Below are positions 51,200 through 60,619 of a stretch of 64,000 nt of DNA, one piece after another. Below the pieces are notes generated by a model. That model made no database searches, was not told the origin of the DNA, and saw only the letters and a list, made by a program, of their open reading frames with translations. The stretch covers positions 586,001 to 650,000 of the forward strand of contig JAFEUB010000060.1 in NCBI GenBank assembly GCA_024529925.1, read 5' to 3'. Made by a program: the position numbers and the translations under genes. The stretch's first letter is position 1. Each line of letters starts with the position of its first letter. The DNA is from Ophthalmolycus amberensis. Lineage: Eukaryota > Chordata > Actinopteri > Perciformes > Zoarcidae.

Positions 51200-51805
51200 G
51201 CTCACGTCACCAACACACCAGAGGCTGTATAGAAGAGGAGGTAGTCGTGACGTCACCAACACACCAGAGGCTGTATAGAAGAGGACGTAGGCTCACGTCA
51301 CCAACACACCAGAGGCTGTATAGAAGAGGAGGTAGGCTCACGTCACCAACACACCAGAGGCTGTATAGAAGAGGACGTAGTCGTGACGTCACCAACACAC
51401 CAGAGGCTGTATAGAAGAGGACGTAGTCGTGACGTCACCAACACACCAGAGGCTGTATAGAAGAGGACGTAGTCGTGACGTCACCAACACACCAGAGGCT
51501 GTATAGAAGAGGACGTAGTCGTGACGTCACCAACACACCAGAGGCTGTATAGAAGAGGAGGTAGTCGTGACGTCACCAACACACCAGAGGCTGTATAGAA
51601 GAGGACGTAGGCTCACGTCACCAACACACCAGAGGCTGTATAGAAGAGGACGTAGTCGTGACGTCACCAACACACCAGAGGCTGTATAGAAGAGGAGGTA
51701 GTCGTGACGTCACCAACACACCAGAGGCTGTATAGAAGAGGACGTAGTCGTGACGTCACCAACACACCAGAGGCTGTATAGAAGAGGAGGTAGTCGTGAC
51801 GTCAC
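51200..51805 (+). repeat. 45-46-bp CRE-bearing minisatellite, 13 units
   Basis: Thirteen units contain CCAACACACCAGAGGCTGTA and TAGAAGAGGACGTAG or GGTAG. Between and flanking them are ten perfect TGACGTCA palindromes and four CTCACGTCA variants. The unit resembles the head of the SINE-like element (GACTGTATACAAACAGTGGA through GTGACGTCGCCC in copy 1) that directly follows. It therefore looks like an expansion of that head. TGACGTCA is the classical CREB/ATF site. Confidence 0.93.
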
Positions 51806-52272
51806 CCGTTGGTTTGTGGACTGATGTGATGAAGTTCGTCATCTTTGAATACGGCTGTCATGTTGTTGTTTTTGCAACCAGTCAACAGGAAGTGACCATA
51901 TTAGGACTGAGGAGGAGTGACGTAGAGAGGCCGTGTACGTCTCTGGTAGAGACCTGTCAATCACTGTGTAGCCCCGCCCTAAAGCATCCCCTGCTTTATG
52001 GTCTGTTTGACTCTGTTTGACTGAAATGGACCATAATAATGTACGAAATGAACATCATGCTGTATTGAAGAAGACTTGAAACTAGAGATTGAGACCATGA
52101 ACTCATGTTTACAATGTTTACTGAGGTAATAAATCAAGAGAGAAGTAGAGTCATTTTCTCATAGACTTCTATACAACCAGAGGAGTCGCCCCCTGGTGGA
52201 CACTAGAGAGAATGCAGCTTTAACACATGAAGCAGCGGCTTCACTCTTCAGAACCGGAGGTTGCCGTCTGCA
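51790..52272 (+). mobile_element. SINE-like interspersed element, copy 2
   Basis: It is collinear with 43820-44320, from the GTGACGTCACCCGTTGGTTT head through AACCGGAGGTTGCCG. The middle retains GCAACCAGTCAACAGGAAGT, which is replaced by different sequence in copy 1. Its 5' head merges with the 46-bp minisatellite to the left, which repeats the head sequence. Confidence 0.78.
52184..52199 (-). promoter_or_regulatory. CTCF-like motif in SINE-like copy 2, reverse orientation
   Basis: This is the same 16-base match as in copy 1, again on the minus strand. Conservation of the motif in both copies shows it belongs to the element family, not to chance at one site. Confidence 0.55.
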
Positions 52273-52494
52273 ACACACACACTCTGAGCACAAATGTACA
52301 AATGGCAGCACCAAATATGTGTTTCCTGTTTTGTCTGAGAACAGGATATTAATACTTCACATTTTCCTGTTCTAGCAGAGGGGGGGGGGGGGGTCTCCAG
52401 AGGAATTGACAATTACAGGTGATTCTGACCCGGCAGCGAGCAGCGTTATCTGTAATAGTTTAGAAATCTGCTGCTGCTGCCTTTCATGTCTGAA

Positions 52495-53757
52495 AGCCGG
52501 AGAGAGATGGAGAGGAGAGGGATGGAGAGGAGAGAGAGAGAGAGAGAGATGGAGAGGAGAGAGATGGAGAGGAGAGAGAGAGGAGAGAGATGGAGAGGAG
52601 AGAGATGGAGAGGAGAGAGAGAGGAGAGAGAGAGAGAGATGGAGAGGAGAGAGAGAGAGAGGGAGAGGAGAGAGATGGAGAGGAGAGAGATGGAGAGAGA
52701 GAGCGAGAGAGATGGAGAGGAGAGGGATGGAGAGGAGAGGGATGGAGAGGAGAGAGAGAGAGAGAGATGGAGAGGAGAGAGATGGAGAGGAGAGAGAGAG
52801 GAGAGAGAGAGAGAGATGGAGAGGAGAGAGAGAGAGAGGGAGAGGAGAGAGATGGAGAGGAGAGAGATGGAGAGAGAGAGCGAGAGAGATGGAGAGGAGA
52901 GGGATGGAGAGGAGAGGGATGGAGAGGAGAGAGAGAGAGAGAGAGATGGAGAGGAGAGAGATGGAGAGGAGAGAGATGGAGAGGAGAGGGATGGAGAGGA
53001 GAGAGAGAGAGAGAGATGGAGAGGAGAGAGATGGAGAGGAGAGAGAGAGGAGAGAGAGAGAGAGATGGAGAGGAGAGAGAGAGAGAGGGAGAGGAGAGAG
53101 ATGGAGAGGAGAGAGATGGAGAGAGAGAGCGAGAGAGATGGAGAGGAGAGGGATGGAGAGGAGAGGGATGGAGAGGAGAGAGAGAGAGAGAGAGATGGAG
53201 AGGAGAGAGATGGAGAGGAGAGAGATGGAGAGGAGAGGGATGGAGAGGAGAGAGATGGAGAGGAGAGAGAGAGAGGGAGAGGAGAGAGAGAGAGAGAGAT
53301 GGAGAGGAGAGAGAGAGAGGGAGAGGAGAGAGAGATAGAGAGAGGGAGAGGAGAGAGATTTAGAGTTCAGAGATGGAGAGGAGAGAGATGGAGAGGAGAG
53401 AGATGGAGAGGAGAGAGAGAGGAGAGAGAGAGAGAGATGGAGAGGAGAGAGAGAGAGGGAGAGGAGAGAGATGGAGAGGAGAGAGAGAGAGAGATGGAGA
53501 GGAGAGAGATGGAGAGGAGAGCGATGGAGAGGAGAGGGATGGAGAGGAGAGAGAGAGAGGGAGAGGAGAGAGAGAGAGAGAGAGAGATGGAGAGGAGAGA
53601 GAGAGAGGGAGAGGAGAGAGATGGAGAGGAGAGAGAGAGGAGAGAGAGAGAGAGATGGAGATGAGAGAGATGGAGAGAGAGAGCGAGAGAGATGGAGAGA
53701 TGGAGAGGAGAGAGATTGAGAGGAGAGAGATGGAGAGGAGAGGGATGGATACTAAAA
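52495..53757 (+). repeat. Polypurine GGAGAGAGATGGAGA minisatellite
   Basis: About 1.26 kb of GA-rich sequence is built from GGAGAGGAGAGAGATGGAGA-type units. The only pyrimidines are regular ATGG, occasional GCG, and a TTTAGAGTTC interruption near 53358. Larger blocks recur irregularly (the GAGCGAGAGAGATGG landmark is at about 52701, 52879, 53129 and 53679). A 392-codon Arg/Glu-rich open frame spans it, but the other forward frames are open too, so it is not a gene. Confidence 0.96.
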
Positions 53758-53790
53758 CTTAGTCTTCATATCTAATATCTGTTCTTATAG

Positions 53791-54370
53791 CTGTCTGTCT
53801 CTCTCCTCACCTGTCTGTCTCTCTCCTCACCCGTCTGTCTCTCTCCTCACCTGTCTGTCTCTCTCCTCACCCGTCTGTCTCTCTCATCACCCGTCTGTCG
53901 CTCTCCTCACCCGTCTGTCTCTCTCCTCACCTGTCTGTCTCTCTCCTCACCCGTATGTCTCTCTCCTCACCCGTCTGTCTCTCTCCTCACCTGTCTGTCT
54001 CTCTCCTCACCCGTCTGTCTCTCTCATCACCCGTCTGTCGCTCTCCTCACCCGTCTGTCTCTCTCCTCACCTGTCTGTCTCTCTCCTCACCCGTCTGTCT
54101 CTCTCCTCACCCGTCTGTCTCTCTCCTCACCTGTCTGTCTCTCTCCTCACCTGTCTGTCTCTCTCCTCACCCGTCTGTCTCTCTCCTCACCCGTCTGTCT
54201 CTCTCCTCACCCGTCTGTCTCTCTCCTCACCCGTCTGTCTCTCTCCTCACCTGTCTGTCTCTCTCCTCACCCGTCTGTCTCTCTCCTCACCTGTCTGTCT
54301 CTCTCCTCACCTGTCTGTCTCTCTCCTCACCCGTCTGTCGCTCTCATCACCCGTCTGTCGCTCTCATCAC
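53791..54370 (+). repeat. 20-bp polypyrimidine minisatellite, 29 units
   Basis: Twenty-nine units of 20 bases (CTGTCTGTCTCTCTCCTCAC and variants) run in exact register with no indels. Variant units with TGTCGCTCTCATCAC recur in short groups, which suggests block duplications. It follows the polypurine array after about 33 bases. Confidence 0.96.
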
Positions 54371-55544
54371 CCGTCCTTTAACTCCGCCTCCCAGCCGCTC
54401 GCTTTCAGACTCATTCAGATGAACAGATGAAGGAATACAACTTTTAGTGAATTTACAACTTTTAGGACCTAATGATTTATACAATGGCTACTCAAGTGTT
54501 CGTAAAAGAGGATTTACAAACATCTCCTTCTCAATGCAAGTCTATGGAGACAAGTCTTTTTGGTTTCGATGGCATCACGTGAGAACCCGTATCGATGAAA
54601 CTACACGTGTTGAACAGTTCGTGTCAGATTGTCTTCGAGGCCCAGCGCTCCTCCTGGGGCTCTGGAGTCGCTGTGGAACTACAGCCCAGACGTCCTGTCG
54701 GCAGCAGCTGCGTGTGTTAGCGTTGGTTAGCTCTCTTCTGTGTCATTAAGTTCAGCAAAGCGTTGAGGAAAGCAGCCAGAGGGAACTCTATTCAGCCCTA
54801 ATGCTGTTTTCATTGACTTCCATTGTCTGTAAAAGGAAGTCTGATATATCTCCAACACTTGTGTTCTGCTCGTTGGGTTTTGCCCTGTTGTTTAACAATG
54901 TTCCTATAAATAGATTCCCAGACTGTCCTCATAAATAAAACATAAACAACAAGGGAAGCATTCCTTTCAATGCTAAACTGTTTGTCTGTTTTCGTTGATC
55001 CTGTCTCACTTTTCGTCTAAATAATATTGTGCCTGGAGTTCGCTTTGCCCCTTTGAGTCTTGGGACTGCAGCTGAAAGGGAAATAATGATTTAAATGTTC
55101 CCCTCTAACGGTAACTTTTCTTTGAAGAAGAGTTAGAAGTGTGTTTTATTCAGATTAATTCAACACCCGAATGAAAGAACAAAGGCAGTCGATTTCTCAC
55201 CTGTGGTGGAAAAACACTGCACTTCCTCCCAATTAATGTACACAACGTTTTCATCATTTCCTTTTCACAATCCTGAGTCGCAGCAGGTCATCCCGGGCTG
55301 CTGCTTCAAGTAATGTTGAAACAAAAGTGAAGTAAACCTCGTGTGTTGCCCCTGAGATTATGATTCAGGCTTAAGTGAAGATACCTTCCTCTCAGCTTTG
55401 GATCACTTTTAATCCGTCCTGTTCAGAGAGTCTGTTGAAGAGAAGACGCTCTCTTGTTATCTCCTGTTTTAAAACTCTCTGTGAGTGCAACCTACGAAAC
55501 ATCTGCATCATTGCTCAAACAGTAACCGCACCAAACAACCATCT

Positions 55545-55665
55545 GTTCCTAAACAGAACTAAGTCGTTTTGTTGCCTAAACCTAACAAAGTGTCTTTACT
55601 TAAACCTAACTAAGTTGTTTCCTGTGAAGACGGAGGTTTATTTTGAAAAGGCCGTGAGCGTGTAA
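55545..55665 (-). mobile_element. Solo end of the 26.2 kb terminal-inverted-repeat family
   Basis: 55619-55649 matches the right terminal repeat of the 26.2 kb element at 28 of 31 positions. Read on the minus strand, the next bases (TTAGGTTTAAG, then GGCAACAAAACGACTTAG) continue to match 26221-26265. Only this end is present; the rest is missing or unrecognisable. Confidence 0.6.
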
Positions 55666-55835
55666 CGAACAAGAAATGCCAAGCGTTGCTGGCTTTAGTT
55701 GGAAAACAAGCTGTTTGTAAGATTCATATCCGAACCGTTACATGACGATAACCTGAATGAGACACTGAGAGGGAACCATGAAACCCTGAAACACATTGCA
55801 TTCTGGGATATTTCAGTCTGGACCAAAGAGGTGAA

Positions 55836-55978
55836 GATAATATATATATAAATATATATATAATATATATATAATATATATATAAAATATATATTATATA
55901 TATAAAAAATATATATATATATAAAATATATATATATATAAAATATGTATATATATATATATATATAAAAAAAAATAT

Positions 55979-56009
<31 letters not shown>

Positions 56010-56016
56010 AATAAAA
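55836..56016 (+). repeat. AT-rich (TATA)n tract
   Basis: About 180 bases of imperfect ATATATAA runs with short A runs. It is a simple repeat, and tyrosine/isoleucine-rich open frames there are artefacts. Confidence 0.95.
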
Positions 56017-56313
56017 CAGCACATCATGTGTGGATAAAAGGAAGGAAGAGAGAACGGCAGGAAGAAAAGGAACCCAACGAGCCGGAGAAACGAGACGCCA
56101 TATTTTTTTTAAATTTCCTGCAGTTGTGTTGGGAACGTAATGAACCAACGAGGATCGAAACGGATCGAAAGACGGAGGAGGAGAAGACCTGAAGAGTGGA
56201 AATGCCCTTTTAAATTAAACAGTTAATCATAATCATTGTATTTGGACAGTTTTAACGGTTTTAGCCACGTACTGTTCTGGTCTTATTTCAGTCGTCCCAC
56301 AAACACACACACA

Positions 56314-56359
<46 letters not shown>

Positions 56360-56750
56360 TGATTGAGCATAGCGAATGCTTTGACAGCTAATCAAAATGT
56401 GACGTCTGCTGGGAAGCTAATCGGTTCCGTACTTTGTTTTTGTGTTTTTTTCATTGCGAGTGCCGCCATGCTGCGTTTAAAAGTGTCGTCGAAGCAGCAA
56501 CACAACGCGGCGCTGACGGCCCGCTGGCACTCGGCTGATTAGTTCGTCACTCGTTCTGGTTCAGTCAGGCCTGCTGCTAATCTGCTAAATGTGTACATTC
56601 CAGTGCGGGGAGCACTATTCAATTAATCAATTTAATCACGATGCGTCGTCGCCGCTGTAACGACGGCGGCCGCGCATTAACGGGAAGGAAGCGAGACTGT
56701 GCCCGGTGGTACGCTTTGATTGTGATGACTTTTATCATTAACAGAACACT
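56360..56750. other. Non-repetitive, GC-mixed intron block, possible conserved element
   Basis: This compact, non-repetitive stretch includes GATTGAGCATAGCGAATGC, homeodomain-type TAAT clusters (CAATTAATCAATTTAATCAC, near 56620) and a CpG-rich patch (CGACGGCGGCCGCG, near 56664). Its composition differs from the flanking intron. I cannot test conservation here. Confidence 0.25.
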
Positions 56751-58334
56751 CCTCTGAGAGAGTTGGAACGGCTGAAGTGAGTTTCAGTCAGGTAGATGTA
56801 AAGAGAAGTCGAATGCCTCGTGACGGCGTGGGCGGGATCTGAGGAGGTAGAAAACAGGACAACAGAAAAAAAAACATTTATGACAAACAATTAAAGGACG
56901 CAGAGGAACGAGGAAACATTGAGAAGTAGCTCAGCTTCATTAAAAAAAAAATGTATGTGAGGCAGCTAATCAAACAGTGTAGCGAAGAGCTTGTTTCCTA
57001 CGTGACGGGCTTTCAGTGCACCTCACATGCTGAATGTGGGAGCATATTCACCTCGCTCTGCTGAGGAGGAGCCGGGATCTGTGTCAGCCGGTCATGTTGT
57101 TTTTTGATGTGTTGGCTGTGTGCAGAATACAATAAGTAAGATCTTAGTGTGAAGTTGGCAAAGATGTGTGAGTGATGGATGTGCGGAAGGACGCGCTGAT
57201 GAATATGATCAGAAAACCTTTATAGAAAAGAAATGAAGTTCGAGAAAGAGCGTCTTTCGCTTCGCCTCAGAGTCGTGCTGCCGCGTTTGGGGAAGGGAGG
57301 AAGATCAGACGGCTGTTTGGAGCCTTTTGAGCCGCGGTGCTGAAATCCTCAGCGTGGCCAAATACCAGCCGTCGGCTGACTCAGGCTGGTCGGTCCACGC
57401 TGCCTTTTTTTATATCCCCAACTATCCCAGCTTCTCAACTTGGCTTTTGTAAGAGCCTGGGGAGAGTCTGGTTGATGGTGGGTGGCGATAACACCCAGTG
57501 CCCCCCCCCCCCCCCCCCCCCCCCTCCCAGGCTGCTGGAACCAAACACTGGTTCAGATCGGCCTTTGTAGATAATCTGTGTGAGGGTGTCCTTAGCGTTG
57601 TGTAATTGATTGGCTCCGGGGTCACAGAGCCATTTGAAATCCTTTCGAATCCTTTAAAAAAAAAAAAAAAGCCGCTATCTGCCAAGATAATCAACATCAA
57701 TACACAACAACATGGTTTTTGGCCACCGTCAGTCGCTGGAGCTCCTTCCAAAGGTCTGGGCGTAGGTTCAAAAAGGAACTGCCGGGACGAGACAAGCTGC
57801 TTAAATGATCCTTAACACTTTAGCTCACTTCCAATTTCACATAGTAGCATATTGAAAGTTTGATATTATGGATACTTCTGACTTCGGGTCTCTCCTCTTT
57901 CAAATTAAATATTAAAATTAATTGAATGCTTCCTTTTTTAATTCCAGGGCTGTAGTAGAGTTTATATGCAGCTCATTGAAGTACAAAGGGGGCACACACT
58001 TCGCAGCGAGCCACATATTCGTGTGGTTTTGCATGTTTTGTGTGTATTACGTTTTGTCCTTTCTGTGGACCCCGGGAAGATTAGTGGCGGCTAAGGCGTC
58101 AGCTAATTGGGGACTAAACCATTCAAATCAATGCACATGTTGCAGAGTTGAGGCTTTCAATCACGTCAATATATTTTGTCGAACTTGTTTTTGTCATGTG
58201 AACTTGTGAGGTCGATTTTCTGAGCTTTTGCATCGTGAACAGAGGCATACACTGTCGTTTATAGCAACACACCGGAGTAGGAACAAAGTGGGTAAACTTT
58301 ATTACTCCAGACCAGATCCACTCCTTACCATCTT

Positions 58335-58420
58335 ACCTTTCACAATAAAAGCCCGAGACGTTTATACTGTAATTATTTACCAGAGGGAATTCAAACTTTT
58401 TATTGATAAGTCTGTTGCAA
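58335..58420 (+). repeat. Dispersed repeat fragment, copy 2
   Basis: CCTTTCACAATAAAAGCCCG, then AGACG, ACTGTAATTATTTACCAGAG, GGAATTCAAACTTTTTATTG and ATAAG form a diverged match to 45540-45640. No coding potential is evident. Confidence 0.45.
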
Positions 58421-58624
58421 CTGCCAATATGAATAGTTTTGATACAAAATATTCGCAGGCGAGAATATTGCATTTTCTGTTGGATTACTTGTCATGCTCT
58501 GCCGCTAAGCCTGCAGTCACAGAGCCGAATCGGCCGCTGAATTGAGACACAACTGAAGGTCTGCATGAAGTATTGTTACACCGCTGGCATGGCGGCACTA
58601 CATCCTGATATACAGACTGATGGA

Positions 58625-58663
<39 letters not shown>

Positions 58664-58722
58664 ACGCCGACGCCGTTGTGTTACACATCACAAGAGAAAG
58701 GTATGACGTTAGATAAAGACTT

Positions 58723-58815
58723 CGTGGTGGAGGAAGTATTTTGATCCAGTACTGCAGTATAACAACACTTCAAGCATACTAACAAGTAAAATCATGCATT
58801 ACGAATGAAGTAGTA
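58723..58815 (+). repeat. Possible fragment of an AAGTAAAA-type fish repeat
   Basis: GTGGTGGAGGAAGTATTTTG, ATCCAGTACTGCAGTATAAC and CAAGTAAAATCATGCATTAC resemble the end of a common teleost repeat. A similar fragment (GAGTACTTTTACTTTTAATT) lies at 45145-45165. The call is from memory of the family. Confidence 0.35.
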
Positions 58816-58879
58816 GTAAAATGAACACAGACAAATTGTACATTGTGCAGAGGAAGTTGAGGATTTCTGAAAAGTAACG

Positions 58880-58897
58880 AGAGAGAGAGCGAGAGAG

Positions 58898-58937
<40 letters not shown>

Positions 58938-58959
58938 CGAGAGAGCGAGAGAGAGAGAG

Positions 58960-59000
<41 letters not shown>
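58880..59000 (+). repeat. (GA)n with GC interruptions
   Basis: About 120 bases of GAGAGA with periodic GAGC. Serine/leucine-rich minus-strand open frames are artefacts. Confidence 0.95.
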
Positions 59001-59003
<3 letters not shown>

Positions 59004-59683
59004 GTACACATACTTGTGGATAGAAAATGTGTTCAGAGGTCACTTTGCTAATCCACCCTCCTGTGTGGAACAAATACGCCCTCGACTTTGGATGGATTTT
59101 GACTGTTTCTGTTTCTATTGTTCAACAAATCAAAAAAGTTCACACGTCACCTGGCTGCAACGCTGAGTAGAAATTGCAGATAACTATGATGTCCTCTCAG
59201 TGCAGCGCTATGGTCCAGGTGGAATTTATCCATATTGATGTTGGACTAATAGAGTATTCATTACTCATTAGGAGCAGTCAAGCTGTCAAATCAATGAGAC
59301 CTTTGCTTGAGTCAGAGCCAAAAGCAAACCCCTTGTTTAACAGCAGCGCTACACACTGCAAGATAAAAATCTCAGCAATAAATCTGAGACTGAGACACCA
59401 GAACCTCAGCGTCGATTTCTTACAATGTCATTACTTACAAGTGGCTTCTCAGCGCATTGAAGTTTTACAACGTATGGGATGTACTCACACACCAATTTTT
59501 GTTTCAGATAATCTTTTTCCCCTTTAACTTTCAAGGTAAAGAAAATTGCCTTTTTCAACAAAGTTGACATTTTAGAATGTCAGAGAGGCAGACAAGATCT
59601 TTATTGCCTATCAAGGTGCTGTGGTTCGGAAGCTTTGGCAGCCACTGATCTAACCGTTCATTGCTCTCTTGCTCTCTCTCCAG

Positions 59684-60619
59684 ATCGAGGACATGCAGTG
59701 GCCTCGAGGGGAGCAGGACATTCCTAGCTCGGTGTGCAGCCTTCCCTGTAGAACCGGCGAGAGGAAGAAGGTGGTGAAAGGCATGCCCTGCTGCTGGCAC
59801 TGCGAGTCCTGCGACGGCTACCAGTACCAGTTCGACGAGTTCACCTGCAAGCTCTGCTCCTACAACATGAGGCCCAATGCCAACCGCACGGCATGCCAGC
59901 CTATACCCATCATTAAGCTGGAATGGCACTCACCCTGGGCGGTGATTCCGGTCTTCCTGGCAATGCTCGGCATCATCGCCACGATCTTCATCATGGCGAC
60001 GTTCATACGGTACAACGATACGCCGATTGTCCGAGCGTCCGGCAGAGAGCTGAGCTACGTCCTCCTGACTGGGATATTTTTATGCTATATCATCACATTC
60101 CTCATGATCGCCAAGCCAGATGTTGGCGTGTGCTCGTTCAGAAGGATTTTCCTGGGTCTGGGTATGTGCATCAGCTACGCCGCCCTCCTCACCAAAACCA
60201 ACCGCATCTCCCGAATCTTCGAGCAGGGCAAGAAGTCAGTGACGGCGCCCAGGCTGATCAGCCCCACCTCACAGCTGGCAATCACCTCCAGCCTCATCTC
60301 GTTCCAGCTGTTGGGGGTGTTCATCTGGTTCGTGGTGGATCCGCCCAACACCGTCATAGACTATGACGAGCAGAAGACCTTCAACCCGTATCTGGCCCGA
60401 GGGGTGTTGAAATGTGACATCACGGATCTTCAGATTATCTGTTCGTTGGGTTACAGCATCTTATTGATGGTGACGTGTACTGTTTACGCTATAAAGACCC
60501 GCGGGGTGCCGGAGAATTTTAACGAGGCCAAGCCCATCGGGTTCACCATGTACACCACCTGCATCGTATGGTTGGCTTTTATACCCATCTTCTTTGGCAC
60601 GGCGCAGTCTGCAGAAAAG
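59684..60619 (+). CDS. grm7: grm7 coding exon: cysteine-rich domain and TM helices 1-6
   Basis: This 936-base exon encodes exactly 312 codons in phase 0. It lies between a long CT-rich acceptor (CAG at 59681-59683) and the donor GTAGG at 60620. Residues 1-71 finish the ligand domain and form the cysteine-rich linker, with cysteines at 18, 22, 36, 37, 40, 43, 55, 58 and 71. Approximate membrane helices are TM1 84-106, TM2 121-142, TM3 150-170, TM4 197-217, TM5 246-270 and TM6 281-305. Conserved blocks include NDTPIVRASGRELSYVLL, LLTKTNRI, the TM3-to-TM5 cysteines (150 and 244) and PIGFTMYTTCIVWLAF. The stretch from SPTSQLAITSSLIS to CDITDLQIICSLG is characteristic of mGluR7. The cysteine-rich part (MPCCWHC, DEFTC) looks more like mGluR4 or mGluR6. 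The exon stops at SAEK, so TM7 must lie in the next exon beyond the window. Confidence 0.97.

Larger units (their letters stand above)
42049..59683 (+). other. grm7: grm7 intron (17,635 bases)
   Basis: This phase 0 intron runs from GTGAG to TCTCTCCAG. It is the most repeat-laden intron in full view. Small repeats not listed elsewhere are (TA)n 45182-45242, G run 46286-46302, (AC)n 46634-46663, ATCC-type repeats 47146-47236, (AC)n 49118-49161, G run 50010-50021, G run 52380-52393, (AC)n 56302-56357, C run 57501-57524 and (AC)n 58627-58661. Stretches 42060-43770, 44330-45110, 45680-46280, 47240-49110, 49170-51180 and 54400-55540 show no gene. Confidence 0.85.

Noticed and set aside
52486..53664. 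392-codon open frame rich in Arg, Glu and Met
   Set aside because: It translates a GA-rich minisatellite, and other frames are open too. No domain, start context or splice logic supports a protein.
53955..54422. 155-codon SLLTRLSLSSPV repeat frame
   Set aside because: It arises from the 20-bp CT-rich minisatellite.
55894..56148. Tyrosine/isoleucine-rich minus-strand frames
   Set aside because: They translate the (TATA)n tract.
58792..59073. Serine/leucine-rich minus-strand frames
   Set aside because: They are the complement of a (GA)n repeat.
59923..60366. 147-codon frame overlapping the membrane-helix exon
   Set aside because: It is an out-of-frame shadow of the well-supported receptor exon.
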